The notes: generated by a model not told the origin, from the letters alone. DNA of 64,000 nucleotides from Actinomycetota bacterium (GCA_005885405.1 VAYN01000018.1:87596-151595); one strand, 5' to 3'; numbered from the stretch's first letter, positions 1-8,911 are shown. Program-made: numbers and translations.

Positions 1-1
1 C

Positions 2-1912
2 AGCCACCGTCGGCAGAGCGTCACCGAGTTCAGGCCAGCCGCGGAGCGGCCCCGGCCGCGCTGCATCACGCGCAGTGCCTTCGACGCGGCCCTAGTCGAG
101 GCCGCGCAGCTGCGCGGGGCGCGTCTGGCGCGGGGACGGGTGGACGGGGTCGAACAGCTCGACGGCGGTCATCGGCTGATCGCCGAAGAGGATGGTGAAC
201 GGTTTTGGCTGCGGGCCGGCACGGTGGTGGCCGCCGATGGCGCCACGTCGCGGATTCGCCGCACGGTCGTCGCCGGCTACGCGAAGCCCTTGGCCTATGC
301 CGTCCGCCAGTACTTCGTGACCGAGAAGCCTCTAGATCCCGTCTTCGACTGTTACATCCCGCTCGAATTTGAGGGTATGGTCCTCTCGGGCTACGGCTGG
401 GTGTTCCCGGTCGACGAGCACACTGCAAACATCGGACTGGGGTTTTACCGCGACGGCCTCCGCAGTACGCCACCGCTGACGAAGGCCCTGCGCGCCTTCA
501 TCGAGGAACTCGAGATGAAGGCGAGGCATCGCTTTGGCAGCCTACAACCGCTCGGCTCTCCTTATGGTTCTCCGCTGGGAATCCGCACCCGTATCGAGAG
601 CTCCGAGGTGCCCGGGGTTTACCTCTCCGGCGACGCAGCCGGCACCACCCATGCTCTGACCGGAGAGGGCATAGCATTCGCGATGCGCAGCGGAAACCTG
701 GTCGCCGAAGAGGTCCGGGTGCAGCTGCGGCGAAAGGGGGGCCGGGCCCGTCAGGACGGCGTCGTCAGTCGGCCCTTTCCGCAGCTGGGAATCGACGTCT
801 CGATGCTGAGCCGGGCTTGGAGTGTTGAGATGACCAAGGGGGCTGGCGGCTCGGCGGGAACCGCGCCCAAGCCCTTCCTGGGGACGGTCAAGAGGATGAT
901 GGGGGAGTCGGCTTACGAGACCGAGGCCCGCGGGACTCCAGCCTGGGAGGCCCTTGCGGCTCACGGGGACGACCTCTCGGACGGGCTCGAGCGCGCCAAC
1001 CGGGCACTCTTGGGCACACTTTCCAACCAGTTCCCCTTCGTCAGCGAGGTGATCCATCGCACCGTGAGGAAGCACCTCGGACCGATGTACGCCGCGATCG
1101 TCCTCGCGATCGCTGGGGCCGACGGGGCGCCGCTGACCGACCCGGCGCTGGACGCCGGAGTCGCCGCCGAGTCGGTCGGCGCCCTCCCGGAGCTGTTGAC
1201 GATGATGATCGACCGGACGCCGACGAAGGCGCTGAAGGTGAATAACGCCTTCGCCATCCTCACCGCCGACTTCGCCGCCGCCCGCGCTCTCAGCGCAACC
1301 GCGAAATTGGGAGCGGATGCAGTCTCGGCGTTCGCCCTCGCATGCCAGCAGGGGTGCCAGGGGGGCATGCGCGATTCGGCGGCTCGCTTCGCCGCCGACC
1401 GGTCGGTAGACGATTGGGTGCATGCAGCGCGCGAGACGACCGGGTCGGCAGTGAAGTTCGCGATCCAGCTGGGCCTGAAGTTGCGCGGCAGGGACCTCAC
1501 CCTTTCTCCCTCTCTGGAGCGCTACGCCACCGAGGCCGGCCTGGCGATCCGGCTAGCTGAGGAGATCGTCGATCTGGCGGTCGACGATCCAGGCGGCTAC
1601 GCGCAGACGGGCATGGACTTGCGACGAGGGACGTACCCGCTGGTGCTGCTGTATGCGATCGAAGCCGACCGCGGCCTCCCGACGCTGCTGGCGCGTCAGA
1701 ACGTCGAGGACCGTGACCCTGACGAGGTGGCGGTGGCGGTGCGGGAATGCGGTGCCCTCGATCGCGCAGTCGCCGAGTGTGCCAAACGCTCAGAACTCGC
1801 CGCGACCCTGGCTGTCACAGAGCCGTTGGGAGGAGAGGTGCTAAGTAGCCTCGCCGTCGTTCCCGCTGGCTACCTCTCTTCCAGGGTGCGCTGCGAGAAC
1901 GGCGCACCGTAG
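2..1912 (+). CDS. Geranylgeranyl reductase-like FAD enzyme fused to a degenerate prenyl-synthase-like domain (5' partial)
   Basis: The ORF track starts at 140, but the frame is open back to base 2. The extra residues fit the family (CITRSAFDAALVEAAQLRGA), so the gene begins before the window. Residue numbers below count from the Met at 140. Residues 1-200 carry geranylgeranyl-reductase hallmarks: VVAADGATS, GYGWVFPVDEHTANIG, and the FAD-contacting GDAAGTTHALTGEGIAFAMR. Such enzymes saturate prenyl chains using FAD. Residues about 275-580 resemble an all-trans prenyl diphosphate synthase: NNAFAILTADFAAARAL matches the GN-A-L-GD region, and GMDLRRGTYPLVLLYA the post-SARM region. The first Asp-rich motif is absent (TMMIDRTP), and the second reads EEIVD instead of DDxxD. 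I infer a fusion whose synthase half is catalytically dead or altered. A squalene/phytoene-type role is possible. The gene converges on the next unit. Confidence 0.8.
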   Translation, partial: SHRRQSVTEFRPAAERPRPRCITRSAFDAALVEAAQLRGARLARGRVDGVEQLDGGHRLIAEEDGERFWLRAGTVVAADGATSRIRRTVVAGYAKPLAYAVRQYFVTEKPLDPVFDCYIPLEFEGMVLSGYGWVFPVDEHTANIGLGFYRDGLRSTPPLTKALRAFIEELEMKARHRFGSLQPLGSPYGSPLGIRTRIESSEVPGVYLSGDAAGTTHALTGEGIAFAMRSGNLVAEEVRVQLRRKGGRARQDGVVSRPFPQLGIDVSMLSRAWSVEMTKGAGGSAGTAPKPFLGTVKRMMGESAYETEARGTPAWEALAAHGDDLSDGLERANRALLGTLSNQFPFVSEVIHRTVRKHLGPMYAAIVLAIAGADGAPLTDPALDAGVAAESVGALPELLTMMIDRTPTKALKVNNAFAILTADFAAARALSATAKLGADAVSAFALACQQGCQGGMRDSAARFAADRSVDDWVHAARETTGSAVKFAIQLGLKLRGRDLTLSPSLERYATEAGLAIRLAEEIVDLAVDDPGGYAQTGMDLRRGTYPLVLLYAIEADRGLPTLLARQNVEDRDPDEVAVAVRECGALDRAVAECAKRSELAATLAVTEPLGGEVLSSLAVVPAGYLSSRVRCENGAP

Positions 1913-1950
1913 AGCCGGTAACTCAGGGGCTATTGCTGCGGTGACGACCG

Positions 1951-1994
1951 CTAGGGCGGAAGCTTGCCCTAGGAGCTTCCGAGGACCCCCTCGG
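1951..1994. terminator. Paired hairpins between convergent genes
   Basis: A 7-bp stem CTAGGGC/GCCCTAG (1951-1972) is followed by CCGAGG-ACCC-CCTCGG (1979-1994). They lie between the ends of the fusion gene (+) and the acidic protein gene (-). There is no clear T-run, so a terminator role is inferred from position and structure. Confidence 0.4.
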
Positions 1995-2001
1995 AGAGCA
2001 T

Positions 2002-2340
2002 CTACTCCTCCTCGGGGTCAGGGTCGGCTTCGGGCCGTTCCTCTTCTTCTTCAAGGTCGTCGTCGCTTGCTTCCAGCGCGTCGGCGGCGATCGCGCCGGG
2101 TTGGTTGCGGGTCTCGAAGCCCTCGAGCGCCCGGTCGCGGCCCTCTTCATCGATCGGGACCTCGTCGGAGACCCGCACCCACTCCGCCCCTTCGTAGCCC
2201 TCGAGGTTGTTGAAGACCTCTTGGTCGACCGAAGCGGAGTCATCGACGACCACCACGACCTCCGTCTGGGGGTTGAAATAGGTGCCCGGCTGGTTGAGCA
2301 TCTCCTCAACCTCGTAGATGTTTTCCTCGGGTCCGGCCAT
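2002..2340 (-). CDS. Small acidic conserved hypothetical protein
   Basis: 112 aa starting MAGPEENIYEVEEMLNQPGTYFNPQTEVVVVVDD and ending in a strongly acidic tail (LEEEEERPEADPDPEEE). The ORF track gives a longer frame (to 2835), but its upstream part is an arginine/alanine-rich shadow of the next gene. The ATG at 2340 overlaps the stop of the upstream gene as TGATG, which argues for translational coupling. No catalytic motif is visible. The hydrophobic strand VVVVVDDSASVD and the acidic tail suggest a small soluble protein. I do not recognise a characterised family. It probably works with its TM-anchored partner. Confidence 0.65.
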   Translation of the reverse strand: MAGPEENIYEVEEMLNQPGTYFNPQTEVVVVVDDSASVDQEVFNNLEGYEGAEWVRVSDEVPIDEEGRDRALEGFETRNQPGAIAADALEASDDDLEEEEERPEADPDPEEE

Positions 2341-2813
2341 CAGCCCGATCCTATGAAATCCGCCAGTTGCCGTCGCGTCTCCGCCTCGACGTCGAGCGGC
2401 TCCAGCCCTTCCCTCATTCGGCGTTCGTTGCGAGCGACGACGAGCCCGCGCACCTCGGCCCGCAGCTCGCCGTCGATCGCCTCCTCTCCCCGGGGCTGCT
2501 CGGCGGCGGCGAGCAGGCGCTCGGCCTCCGCCTCGACGTCGAGCGGAGCCTCGCCTCGCTGCCGGCGGCGCTCCGATTTGGCCTCCAGCATCTGGCGCAC
2601 CTCGGCGGCCTGAATCGCGGGGTCGATCGGCTGGCTGCCAGCGACGCGCTTCTGGGGGCGCTCGTTGAGGATCGCGAACGGCCCGCCGCCCATCGTCTCC
2701 CAGCCGCCGCCCACCCGCTTCAGCAGGAGGCCGATCAGCGGGGCCGCCAATCCGGTGAAGAGGAGCAGCGCTCCGCCCTTCTGCAGCGCCGATAAAGCCA
2801 GCGGAAAGACCAT
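2340..2813 (-). CDS. Membrane-anchored conserved hypothetical protein
   Basis: 157 aa. One N-terminal hydrophobic segment (GGALLLFTGLAAPLIGLLL) is followed by a basic turn and a long charged cytoplasmic region. Two near-identical stretches occur in that region: EAPLDVEAEAERLLA and LEPLDVEAETRRQLA. Each is preceded by an Arg-rich helix (RRRQRGEAPLD, ERRMREGLEPLD), so the protein contains an internal duplication. It heads a two-gene unit with the acidic protein, overlapping it at TGATG. No Shine-Dalgarno sequence is obvious before the ATG. Function unknown; a single-pass anchor with a duplicated helical module is what the sequence shows. Confidence 0.65.
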   Translation of the reverse strand: MVFPLALSALQKGGALLLFTGLAAPLIGLLLKRVGGGWETMGGGPFAILNERPQKRVAGSQPIDPAIQAAEVRQMLEAKSERRRQRGEAPLDVEAEAERLLAAAEQPRGEEAIDGELRAEVRGLVVARNERRMREGLEPLDVEAETRRQLADFIGSG

Positions 2814-2869
2814 GGGAGAAGGGTAAAGCGCCCATTTCAGGACCTCCGTCCGCTAACCTTGAGGACCGG

Positions 2870-2885
2870 TTGACTGACCAGTCAA
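2870..2885. promoter_or_regulatory. Palindromic operator upstream of acyl-CoA dehydrogenase
   Basis: TTGACTG-AC-CAGTCAA is a perfect 7-bp inverted repeat with a 2-bp centre, 75 bp before the GTG of the acyl-CoA dehydrogenase. Size and symmetry are typical of TetR-family sites controlling fatty-acid genes. The regulator is not adjacent. Confidence 0.6.
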
Positions 2886-2960
2886 TCGGTGGAACGTTCG
2901 GCTCCCCGCCGGCGCTCCCGCAGACTTCAACGGAACCGCGAAGAAAAGGAGCACCGACCG

Positions 2961-4184
2961 GTGGTCGACTTCACCCTCACTGATGAGCAGAAGGACCTGC
3001 GCGAGCTGGCACACAGCTTCGCCGAGAAAGACATGCGGAATGTCGCCTGGGAGTACGACAAGGACGGCACCTGGCCCCAGGACGTGATCGAGAAGGCCTG
3101 GGAGGTCGGCTTGATGAACACCCACGTCCCCGAGGCCTACGGCGGTGCCGGCCTCGACTACCTCTCCGGCTGCCTGATCGAGGAGGAGTTCGGCTGGGGC
3201 TGCTCCGGGATCGGCACCTCGCTGGCCGCCAACGGCCTCGCTTCGGCGCCGATCACCCTCGGCGGTTCTGAGGAGACGAAAAAGAAATACCTCGGGATGC
3301 TGACCGAAGCGCCAAAGCTCTGCTCGTTCGGCCTGACCGAGCCCGACGCCGGCTCCGACGTCTCCGGGATGAAGACCAAGGCCGTGAAGAAGGGCGACAA
3401 GTACGTAGTCAGCGGCTCCAAGTGCTTCATCACCAACGGCACCTACGCCGACTACTTCACCGTCTTCGCCAAGACCGACCCTGAGGCCGGACACCGCGGC
3501 ATCAGCGCCTTCGTCGTCGACGCCGACCTCCCCGGGGTCTCCGTCGACAAGAAGGAGGACAAGATGGGTCAGCGGGCCTCCAACACCGCGACCATCTCCT
3601 TCGACGAAGTCGAGATCCCGGCCGAGAACCTCCTGGCCGAGGAAAACAAGGGCTTCAAACTGGCGATGATGACCCTCGACCGGACCCGTCCCGGCGTCTC
3701 GGCGATGGCCGTCGGCATCGCCCGCGCCGCCCTCGAGTACGCGACGGACTACTCCAAAGAAAGGGTCCAGTTCGGGGTCCCGATCGCGATGCACCAGGCG
3801 ATCCAGTTCATGATCGCCGACATGGCGACCAAGGTCGAGGCCGCCCGCCTGCTGACCTGGAATTCGGCATTCCTGCTCGATCAGGGCGTCCGCAACTCGA
3901 AGGTCTCCTCGATGGCCAAGCGCTTCGCCGCCGACTCGGCGATGGAGGTCACCACCGACGCCGTACAGGTCTACGGCGGTTACGGCTTCATCAAGGAGTA
4001 CCCGGTGGAGAAACTGATGCGCGACTCGAAGATCATGCAGCTCTACGAGGGCACGAGCCAGATCCAGCGCCTCGTCATCGCCAAAGAAGTCCTGCTCCCG
4101 CGCCAGGAAAGCACCCCGGCGCCGGACGCCAAGGCCCAGGCCTCCGAGCAGAGCCAGTCCGAGCAGGCCGCCGCAACGGTCTAA
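2961..4184 (+). CDS. Acyl-CoA dehydrogenase
   Basis: 407 aa. It catalyses FAD-dependent alpha,beta-dehydrogenation of acyl-CoA, the first step of beta-oxidation, passing electrons to ETF. Visible hallmarks are the FAD/substrate loop SFGLTEPDAGSDVSG, the middle beta-domain, and the C-terminal helices with QVYGGYGFIKEYPVEKLMRD and YEGTSQIQRL, which contains the catalytic glutamate. I place the start at GTG 2961, because GGAG lies 9 bases upstream and homologues begin with a DFTLTDEQ-like motif. The ORF track's ATG at 2889 would add an unrelated Arg-rich leader. The tail after residue about 385 is Ala/Gln/Ser-rich and dispensable-looking. The gene is monocistronic: a palindromic operator sits upstream and a strong terminator downstream. 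The substrate chain length cannot be read from the sequence. Confidence 0.93.
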   Translation: MVDFTLTDEQKDLRELAHSFAEKDMRNVAWEYDKDGTWPQDVIEKAWEVGLMNTHVPEAYGGAGLDYLSGCLIEEEFGWGCSGIGTSLAANGLASAPITLGGSEETKKKYLGMLTEAPKLCSFGLTEPDAGSDVSGMKTKAVKKGDKYVVSGSKCFITNGTYADYFTVFAKTDPEAGHRGISAFVVDADLPGVSVDKKEDKMGQRASNTATISFDEVEIPAENLLAEENKGFKLAMMTLDRTRPGVSAMAVGIARAALEYATDYSKERVQFGVPIAMHQAIQFMIADMATKVEAARLLTWNSAFLLDQGVRNSKVSSMAKRFAADSAMEVTTDAVQVYGGYGFIKEYPVEKLMRDSKIMQLYEGTSQIQRLVIAKEVLLPRQESTPAPDAKAQASEQSQSEQAAATV

Positions 4185-4206
4185 GCAAGACAAGCCGCAA
4201 CGAAAA

Positions 4207-4238
4207 GCCGTCGGCCCCCGGGGCCGGCGGCTTTTTTT
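4207..4238. terminator. Strong rho-independent terminator, possibly bidirectional
   Basis: A 12-bp GC stem (GCCGTCGGCCCC/GGGGCCGGCGGC, one G-T pair, 1-nt centre) is followed by seven T on the plus strand. On the minus strand it is followed by TTTT, so it can also end typA transcripts. Confidence 0.85.
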
Positions 4239-4248
4239 GTGCCGCCGG

Positions 4249-6090
4249 TTAGCGCGCCGGAGCCGTGTCGCCGCGCTTTGAGGCCTTCAGGCGCTTGACT
4301 TTCTCAAGCTCGACCTTGCGCAGGCGGATCGCTTCGGGGGTGATTTCGACGCACTCGTCCTCGCGGACGAACTCGAGCGAGCCTTCGAGGGAGAGTCGGG
4401 TGGCCGGCGCCAGTCGGACCAGGACGTCGGCGCTGGCGGCGCGCATGTTGGTCTGCTGTTTGGCCTTGGTCGGGTTGACGTCGAGATCATCGGAGCGGGA
4501 GTTCTCGCCGACGATCATCCCTTCGTAGACCTCCTCGCCGGAGCCAACGAAGAGCCTGCCGCGGTCCTGCAGGCTCATCAGCGAGTAGCCGGCGCTCTGG
4601 CCGCGACGGTCGGCCACCAGCGAGCCGGTCTGGCGCGTGCGCAGCTCGCCCGCCCATGGCTCCCAGCGGTCGAAGACGTGGTGCAGCAGTCCGCTGCCGC
4701 GGGTCACGGTGAGGAACTCGGTGCGGAACCCGATCAATCCCCGCGCCGGCACCAGGTACTCCATCCGCACCCACCCGGTCGAGTGGTTGACCATCTGCTC
4801 AAGCCGCCCCTTGCGCCCCGCGAGCATCTGGGTGACGTCGCCGACGTGCTCCTCGGGGACGTCAATCGCCAGCCGCTCGACCGGCTCGTGGATCTGTCCT
4901 TCGATCTCACGGGTCACCACCTGTGGCTGGCCCGCGGTCAGCTCGTAGCCCTCGCGCCGCATGATCTCCAGCAGCACGACCAGCTGCAGCTCGCCGCGCC
5001 CCTGGACCTCCCAGGCGTCGGGACGACCGGTGTCTTTGACCCGGAGCGAGACGTTGCCGACCAGCTCGGCGTCAAGGCGCGCGCGAATTTGACGCGCGGT
5101 CAGCTTGTTGCCGCCCTGAGTGCCCGCCAGCGGCGAAGTGTTGATCCCGATCACGACCGAGAGCGAGGGCTCGTCGACGGTGATCACCGGCAGCGGCTGC
5201 GGGTTCTCCGGGTCGGCCAGCGTCTCGCCGATCGTCACCTCTTCAATCCCGGCGACGGCGATGATTTCGCCCGGGCCGGCTTCCTCGGCGGCGACACGTT
5301 CCAGCCCCTGGGTGACATAGAGCTCGGAGACGGCGGCGCGCTGGACGCTGCCATCGGCGCGGCACCAGGCGATCTGCTGCCCGGAGCGGATCGATCCCTG
5401 GTGGACGCGGCAGATCGCCAGCCGCCCGACATAAGGGGAAGCGTCGAGGTTGGTTACGTGCGCTTGCAGTGGCACCCCCTCGTCATAGGTAGGCGCCGGG
5501 ATCTTCTCCAGCATCAGGTCGAGCAACGGGGTCAGGTTCTCGCCTTCGACCCCTTCTTCGAGCGCCGCCCAGCCGTCCTTGGCGTTGGTGTAAACGATCG
5601 GGAAATCGATCTGCTCGGAGTCGGCGTCGAGGTCGAGGAAGAGCTCGTAGACCTCGTCCACCACCTCGGCGATCCTCGCGTCAGGCCGGTCGACCTTGTT
5701 GACGACGAGGATGATCGGCAGCTTTCGCTCCAGCGCCTTGCGGAGGACGAACCGGGTCTGCGGCAGCGGCCCCTCGGAGGCGTCGACCAGCAGCAGCGCC
5801 CCGTCGACCATCGTCAGCGCCCGCTCCACCTCGCCGCCGAAGTCGGCGTGGCCGGGGGTGTCGACAATGTTCAGCTTCGTCTCGCCGTAGGTGACGGCGG
5901 TGTTCTTGGCGAGGATCGTGATCCCCTTCTCGCGCTCGAGGTCCATCGAGTCCATCACCCGCTCGGCGACGTCCTGGCCTTTGCGGAAAGTGCCGGTCTG
6001 CCACAGCATCGCGTCGACCAGGGTCGTCTTGCCGTGGTCGACGTGGGCGATGATCGCGACGTTTCTGAGGTCTTCTCGGGCTTTGCTCAT
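4249..6090 (-). CDS. typA: Translational GTPase TypA/BipA
   Basis: 613 aa, the usual length. This ribosome-associated GTPase is involved in ribosome assembly and stress adaptation. G1 is [11 protein letters not shown]3 is [11 protein letters not shown] and G4 is NKVDRPDA. The switch I region contains [14 protein letters not shown]-like domains III and V follow, then the BipA-specific C-terminal domain ([23 protein letters not shown]). The C-terminus ends in a basic stretch. The upstream sequence is pyrimidine-rich (CTCCCTTCCC before ATG) with TACCCT 10 nt before the start, so translation is probably leaderless. It lies alone, between the acyl-CoA dehydrogenase terminator and the cspA terminator. 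Confidence 0.96.
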   Translation of the reverse strand: MSKAREDLRNVAIIAHVDHGKTTLVDAMLWQTGTFRKGQDVAERVMDSMDLEREKGITILAKNTAVTYGETKLNIVDTPGHADFGGEVERALTMVDGALLLVDASEGPLPQTRFVLRKALERKLPIILVVNKVDRPDARIAEVVDEVYELFLDLDADSEQIDFPIVYTNAKDGWAALEEGVEGENLTPLLDLMLEKIPAPTYDEGVPLQAHVTNLDASPYVGRLAICRVHQGSIRSGQQIAWCRADGSVQRAAVSELYVTQGLERVAAEEAGPGEIIAVAGIEEVTIGETLADPENPQPLPVITVDEPSLSVVIGINTSPLAGTQGGNKLTARQIRARLDAELVGNVSLRVKDTGRPDAWEVQGRGELQLVVLLEIMRREGYELTAGQPQVVTREIEGQIHEPVERLAIDVPEEHVGDVTQMLAGRKGRLEQMVNHSTGWVRMEYLVPARGLIGFRTEFLTVTRGSGLLHHVFDRWEPWAGELRTRQTGSLVADRRGQSAGYSLMSLQDRGRLFVGSGEEVYEGMIVGENSRSDDLDVNPTKAKQQTNMRAASADVLVRLAPATRLSLEGSLEFVREDECVEITPEAIRLRKVELEKVKRLKASKRGDTAPAR

Positions 6091-6137
6091 GGGAAGGGAG
6101 AGGGTAGGGGAGTCGTTTGGCGCGCTGCGGGCAAGAA

Positions 6138-6161
6138 GAAGCCCGCCTTGCGGCGGGCTTC
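6138..6161 (-). terminator. Terminator of cspA
   Basis: Perfect 10-bp stem GAAGCCCGCC/GGCGGGCTTC with a TTGC loop. On the minus strand it is followed by TTCTT. It lies 27 bp after the cspA stop codon. Confidence 0.7.
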
Positions 6162-6187
6162 GAACTGCGAAGAGCGTTTAGCTGAAA

Positions 6188-6391
6188 TTACTGCTGCTGA
6201 ACGCTCGCTGCGGCTGGGCCTTTCGGGCCTTCTTCGGACTCGTAGCTCACTTTGGCGCCCTCGGTGAGGGACTTGAAGCCCTCGCCCAGAATCGCGGTGT
6301 GATGGACGAAAACGTCCTTCGAGCCGTCATCGGGCGTGATGAACCCGTAGCCCTTGTCGTCGCTGAACCACTTGACAGTTCCAGTCGGCAT
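6188..6391 (-). CDS. cspA: Cold-shock protein (CspA family)
   Basis: 67 aa, the size of a single OB-fold cold-shock domain. RNP1 (KGYGFITP) and RNP2 (VFVHHTAI) are intact, so it should bind single-stranded RNA/DNA as a chaperone. The ORF track extends to 6463, but the start is ATG 6391 (MPTGTVKWF). A strong GTGGAGG lies 6 bases upstream of it, and homologues begin here. The leader is long: about 190 bp separate it from the divergent subtilase gene and hold a palindrome (6470-6483). Long structured leaders are typical of cold-shock genes. The gene ends in its own terminator. Confidence 0.95.
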   Translation of the reverse strand: MPTGTVKWFSDDKGYGFITPDDGSKDVFVHHTAILGEGFKSLTEGAKVSYESEEGPKGPAAASVQQQ

Positions 6392-6577
6392 GCATTGCCT
6401 CCACTTCATGTGCTGCGAACGCGGAGGATGCGATGAAGCAACGACTGCGAGCGCTACGCACAACTTTCGCCGGTATCTACCGGCCCTAACGAAGAGGACC
6501 GTAGCAGGATCCCACCCGGTTGCAGCGCCAAACTCGCCCGAAGAGCCGGCGCCGAGGTACTAACAATTAGGCGCCCG
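6392..6577. promoter_or_regulatory. Divergent intergenic region cspA / subtilase with palindrome
   Basis: 186 bp with no gene. It contains the cspA leader (minus strand) and a perfect palindrome CCGGTA-TC-TACCGG at 6470-6483. I cannot assign promoter boxes with confidence on either strand. Confidence 0.45.
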
Positions 6578-8908
6578 ATGCCGATACAGAAAGGAAGGAT
6601 GCAGGTCCCTCTTTGCACCAACCGCCCCGCGCGTGCGCTCGCGCTTGCAGCCGCCCTGGCGCTGCTGTTGCCCGCCGCCGTCGCTGCGGCCCAGCCCGAT
6701 CGAGCTGGGAGCAGGCTGACGCCTCCCCTCGAGGCGCTTGCCGATCCCAGCGTCGCCGCCAAGACGGTAACCGCGCAGGATGAGCAACTGGGGATTCCCT
6801 CGCACGGTCCCGGCAGTCTCGTCCGGAAGGGAGGAAAGGTCCTCGTCACCGCTCGCTTCGAGCGCGGCGCTCTCTCGGCCTTTCCGCGTCTGCGCAGCGC
6901 CGGGGCGCAGATCCTCAGTGCCAGCCGCCAGACCCAAACCGTCACCTTCTCGATCGAGCCAGCGCTGCTTTCCGCGGTCTCCTCGGTTGCCGGGCTCAGG
7001 GCCGCCTGGCCGGTGCGGGAGCCGATCGTCTTCGGGCCCGCCGGCCCCTGCGAAGGCGGAGCCGCGATCTCCGAGGGCCTCACCCAGCTCCGCGTCGACG
7101 ACGCCCGCCAGGCTTTCGAGCTGCGCGGTGCCGGCACCACCGTCGGCGTCCTCTCCGACTCCTACGACACCGACAAGCTGGGCGGCGCCGCGCCGGCCAC
7201 TGACGCCTCAGACGACGTCCTCAGCGGCGACCTCCCTGGCCCGGCGGGGTCCTGCAGCAACCAACAGCTGCCGGTTCGGGTGCTCGACGAGGGCCCGAGC
7301 GACCAGGGCGACGAGGGCCGGGCGATGCTGCAGATCGTCCACGACCTTGCTCCGCACGCCGACCTCGCCTTCGCCACCGCCTTCGAGAGCGAAGAATCGT
7401 TCGCGCAGAACATCGAACGGCTGGCGCAACCCGTCTCTGAGGGCGGCGCCGGCGCCGACGTGATCGTCGACGACGTCGCCTGGTTTGAAGAGCCTTTCTT
7501 CCAGGACGGGCCGGTGGCGGTCGCGATCGACAACGTCAGCGATCAAGGCGTCAGCTATTTCAGCGCCGCCGGCAACGACAACCTCCTGGACTCCAGCGGC
7601 CGGGAAATCGGTTCCTGGGAAGCACCCTCCTTCCGTGACTCGCTCGGCTGTCCGGAAGCCGTCGCCAAACTGGGCGGCTTCAACGGCTCGCACTGCATGG
7701 ACTTCAACCCGGGCTCCGCCACCGACACCACCTTCGGGATCAGCGTCAAGCCCAAAGAAGTGCTGACGCTGGACCTGCAGTGGGCGGAACCGTGGAACGG
7801 CGTCGTCACCGACCTCGACGCCTTCCTCCTCTCCAGCGGCGGGCAGCTGCTCGAAAGGTCCGCGACCAACAATGCTGGCCCGACCGGAACGCAGCGGCCG
7901 CTGGAGATCCTGCAGTGGGAAAACGAATCGAGCTCGACCAAGAACGTGCAGCTGGTCGTCAACCGCTTCTCCGGCCTCAGCCCGCGCCTCAAGTTCATCC
8001 TGCTCCAGAACGGGGGCGGGGTCAGCGCCGTCGAGTACCCGCAGTCAAGCGGCGAAGACGTGGTCGGTCCGACCGTCTTCGGTCACGCCGGAGCAGAGGC
8101 CGCGGTCGCGGTCGCGGCGGTCCCCTTCAACAACAGCGGCAAAGTCGAGTCCTATTCCTCGCGCGGCCCCGTCACCCACCTCTTCGGCCCCGTCGATGGG
8201 CCCGCTCCAGCGCTGCCGCTCGGAGTCCCCGAGATGATCCCGAAGCCGGACCTTGCGGCCACCGACTGCGGCGTCACTACCTTCTTCGCGTTCCTCTCCA
8301 GTGGCACCTGGCGCTTCTGCGGGACCTCGGCGGCGGCACCCCATGCCGCTGCGGTCGCAGCTCTCGTGCGCCAGGCGAAACCAAGCCTGCCCTCGCAGCA
8401 GGTTCGGAGCGCCCTCGCCAACTCCGCGACCCCCATTGGCACGTCCACTGCCGAGGCTGCGGGTGCCGGGATGATCGATGCCTTCGCGGCGATCGCCGGC
8501 CTGCCGGGGCCGATCGAAGCCGGCGACGGCCCGAGCGAACCGGCGCAGCCGCTTGAAAACCCCACCGCCGCAACCGCCACCCCGGAGCCGTCGCAAGGGC
8601 CCTCCGGCTCTCCGGCTCCGCTGCCGACCCCGACCCCCTCGACGCCGAGCACCTCGATCCTTAGGCACCCGCCGAAATTGGCCCGCACCGCCGGGCGGTC
8701 GGCGCGCCTCGCCTTCCGCTTCGGCTCCGATCAACCAGACGCCACCTTCCTCTGCAAGGTCGATCGCGCCCGCTTTAGCGCCTGCGCCTCCCGCTTCGTG
8801 CGCCGCTACGCGTTGGGCCGGCACCTGCTCCAGGTCAAGGCTCGGGGCGCTGCCGGTCTTTTCGACCCGACGCCGGAGAGCTTCCGCTTCCGGGTCGCCG
8901 CTCGCTGA
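6578..8908 (+). CDS. Secreted subtilase-like (S8) protein lacking the canonical His motif
   Basis: 776 aa. The hydrophobic segment ARALALAAALALLLPAAVAAA (residues about 14-35) is a signal peptide. The subtilase core shows the Asp region VGVLSDSYD, the oxyanion-hole Asn in YFSAAGNDN, and the Ser motif FCGTSAAAPHAAAV near residue 580. Where HGTxVA should carry the catalytic His, the sequence reads GDEGRAMLQIVHD. The protein therefore belongs to a DEGRAM-type branch whose triad is altered, or that is not a peptidase. An inserted jelly-roll-like segment (about 380-480) precedes the Ser. A Pro/Thr/Ser-rich linker (about 660-700) leads to a C-terminal Ig-like module (TFLCKVDRARFSAC). The start is uncertain: ATG 6599 is an alternative. 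The protein is probably exported to the cell surface or medium. Confidence 0.85.
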   Translation: MPIQKGRMQVPLCTNRPARALALAAALALLLPAAVAAAQPDRAGSRLTPPLEALADPSVAAKTVTAQDEQLGIPSHGPGSLVRKGGKVLVTARFERGALSAFPRLRSAGAQILSASRQTQTVTFSIEPALLSAVSSVAGLRAAWPVREPIVFGPAGPCEGGAAISEGLTQLRVDDARQAFELRGAGTTVGVLSDSYDTDKLGGAAPATDASDDVLSGDLPGPAGSCSNQQLPVRVLDEGPSDQGDEGRAMLQIVHDLAPHADLAFATAFESEESFAQNIERLAQPVSEGGAGADVIVDDVAWFEEPFFQDGPVAVAIDNVSDQGVSYFSAAGNDNLLDSSGREIGSWEAPSFRDSLGCPEAVAKLGGFNGSHCMDFNPGSATDTTFGISVKPKEVLTLDLQWAEPWNGVVTDLDAFLLSSGGQLLERSATNNAGPTGTQRPLEILQWENESSSTKNVQLVVNRFSGLSPRLKFILLQNGGGVSAVEYPQSSGEDVVGPTVFGHAGAEAAVAVAAVPFNNSGKVESYSSRGPVTHLFGPVDGPAPALPLGVPEMIPKPDLAATDCGVTTFFAFLSSGTWRFCGTSAAAPHAAAVAALVRQAKPSLPSQQVRSALANSATPIGTSTAEAAGAGMIDAFAAIAGLPGPIEAGDGPSEPAQPLENPTAATATPEPSQGPSGSPAPLPTPTPSTPSTSILRHPPKLARTAGRSARLAFRFGSDQPDATFLCKVDRARFSACASRFVRRYALGRHLLQVKARGAAGLFDPTPESFRFRVAAR

Positions 8909-8911
8909 CCC

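Noticed and set aside
2341-2835. Upstream part of the 277-aa minus ORF (2002..2835)
   Set aside because: Arg/Ala-rich reading of the TM protein gene in another frame; the real gene begins at ATG 2340.
4678-6267. 529-aa plus-strand ORF opposite typA
   Set aside because: Shadow frame; typA motifs on the minus strand are complete.
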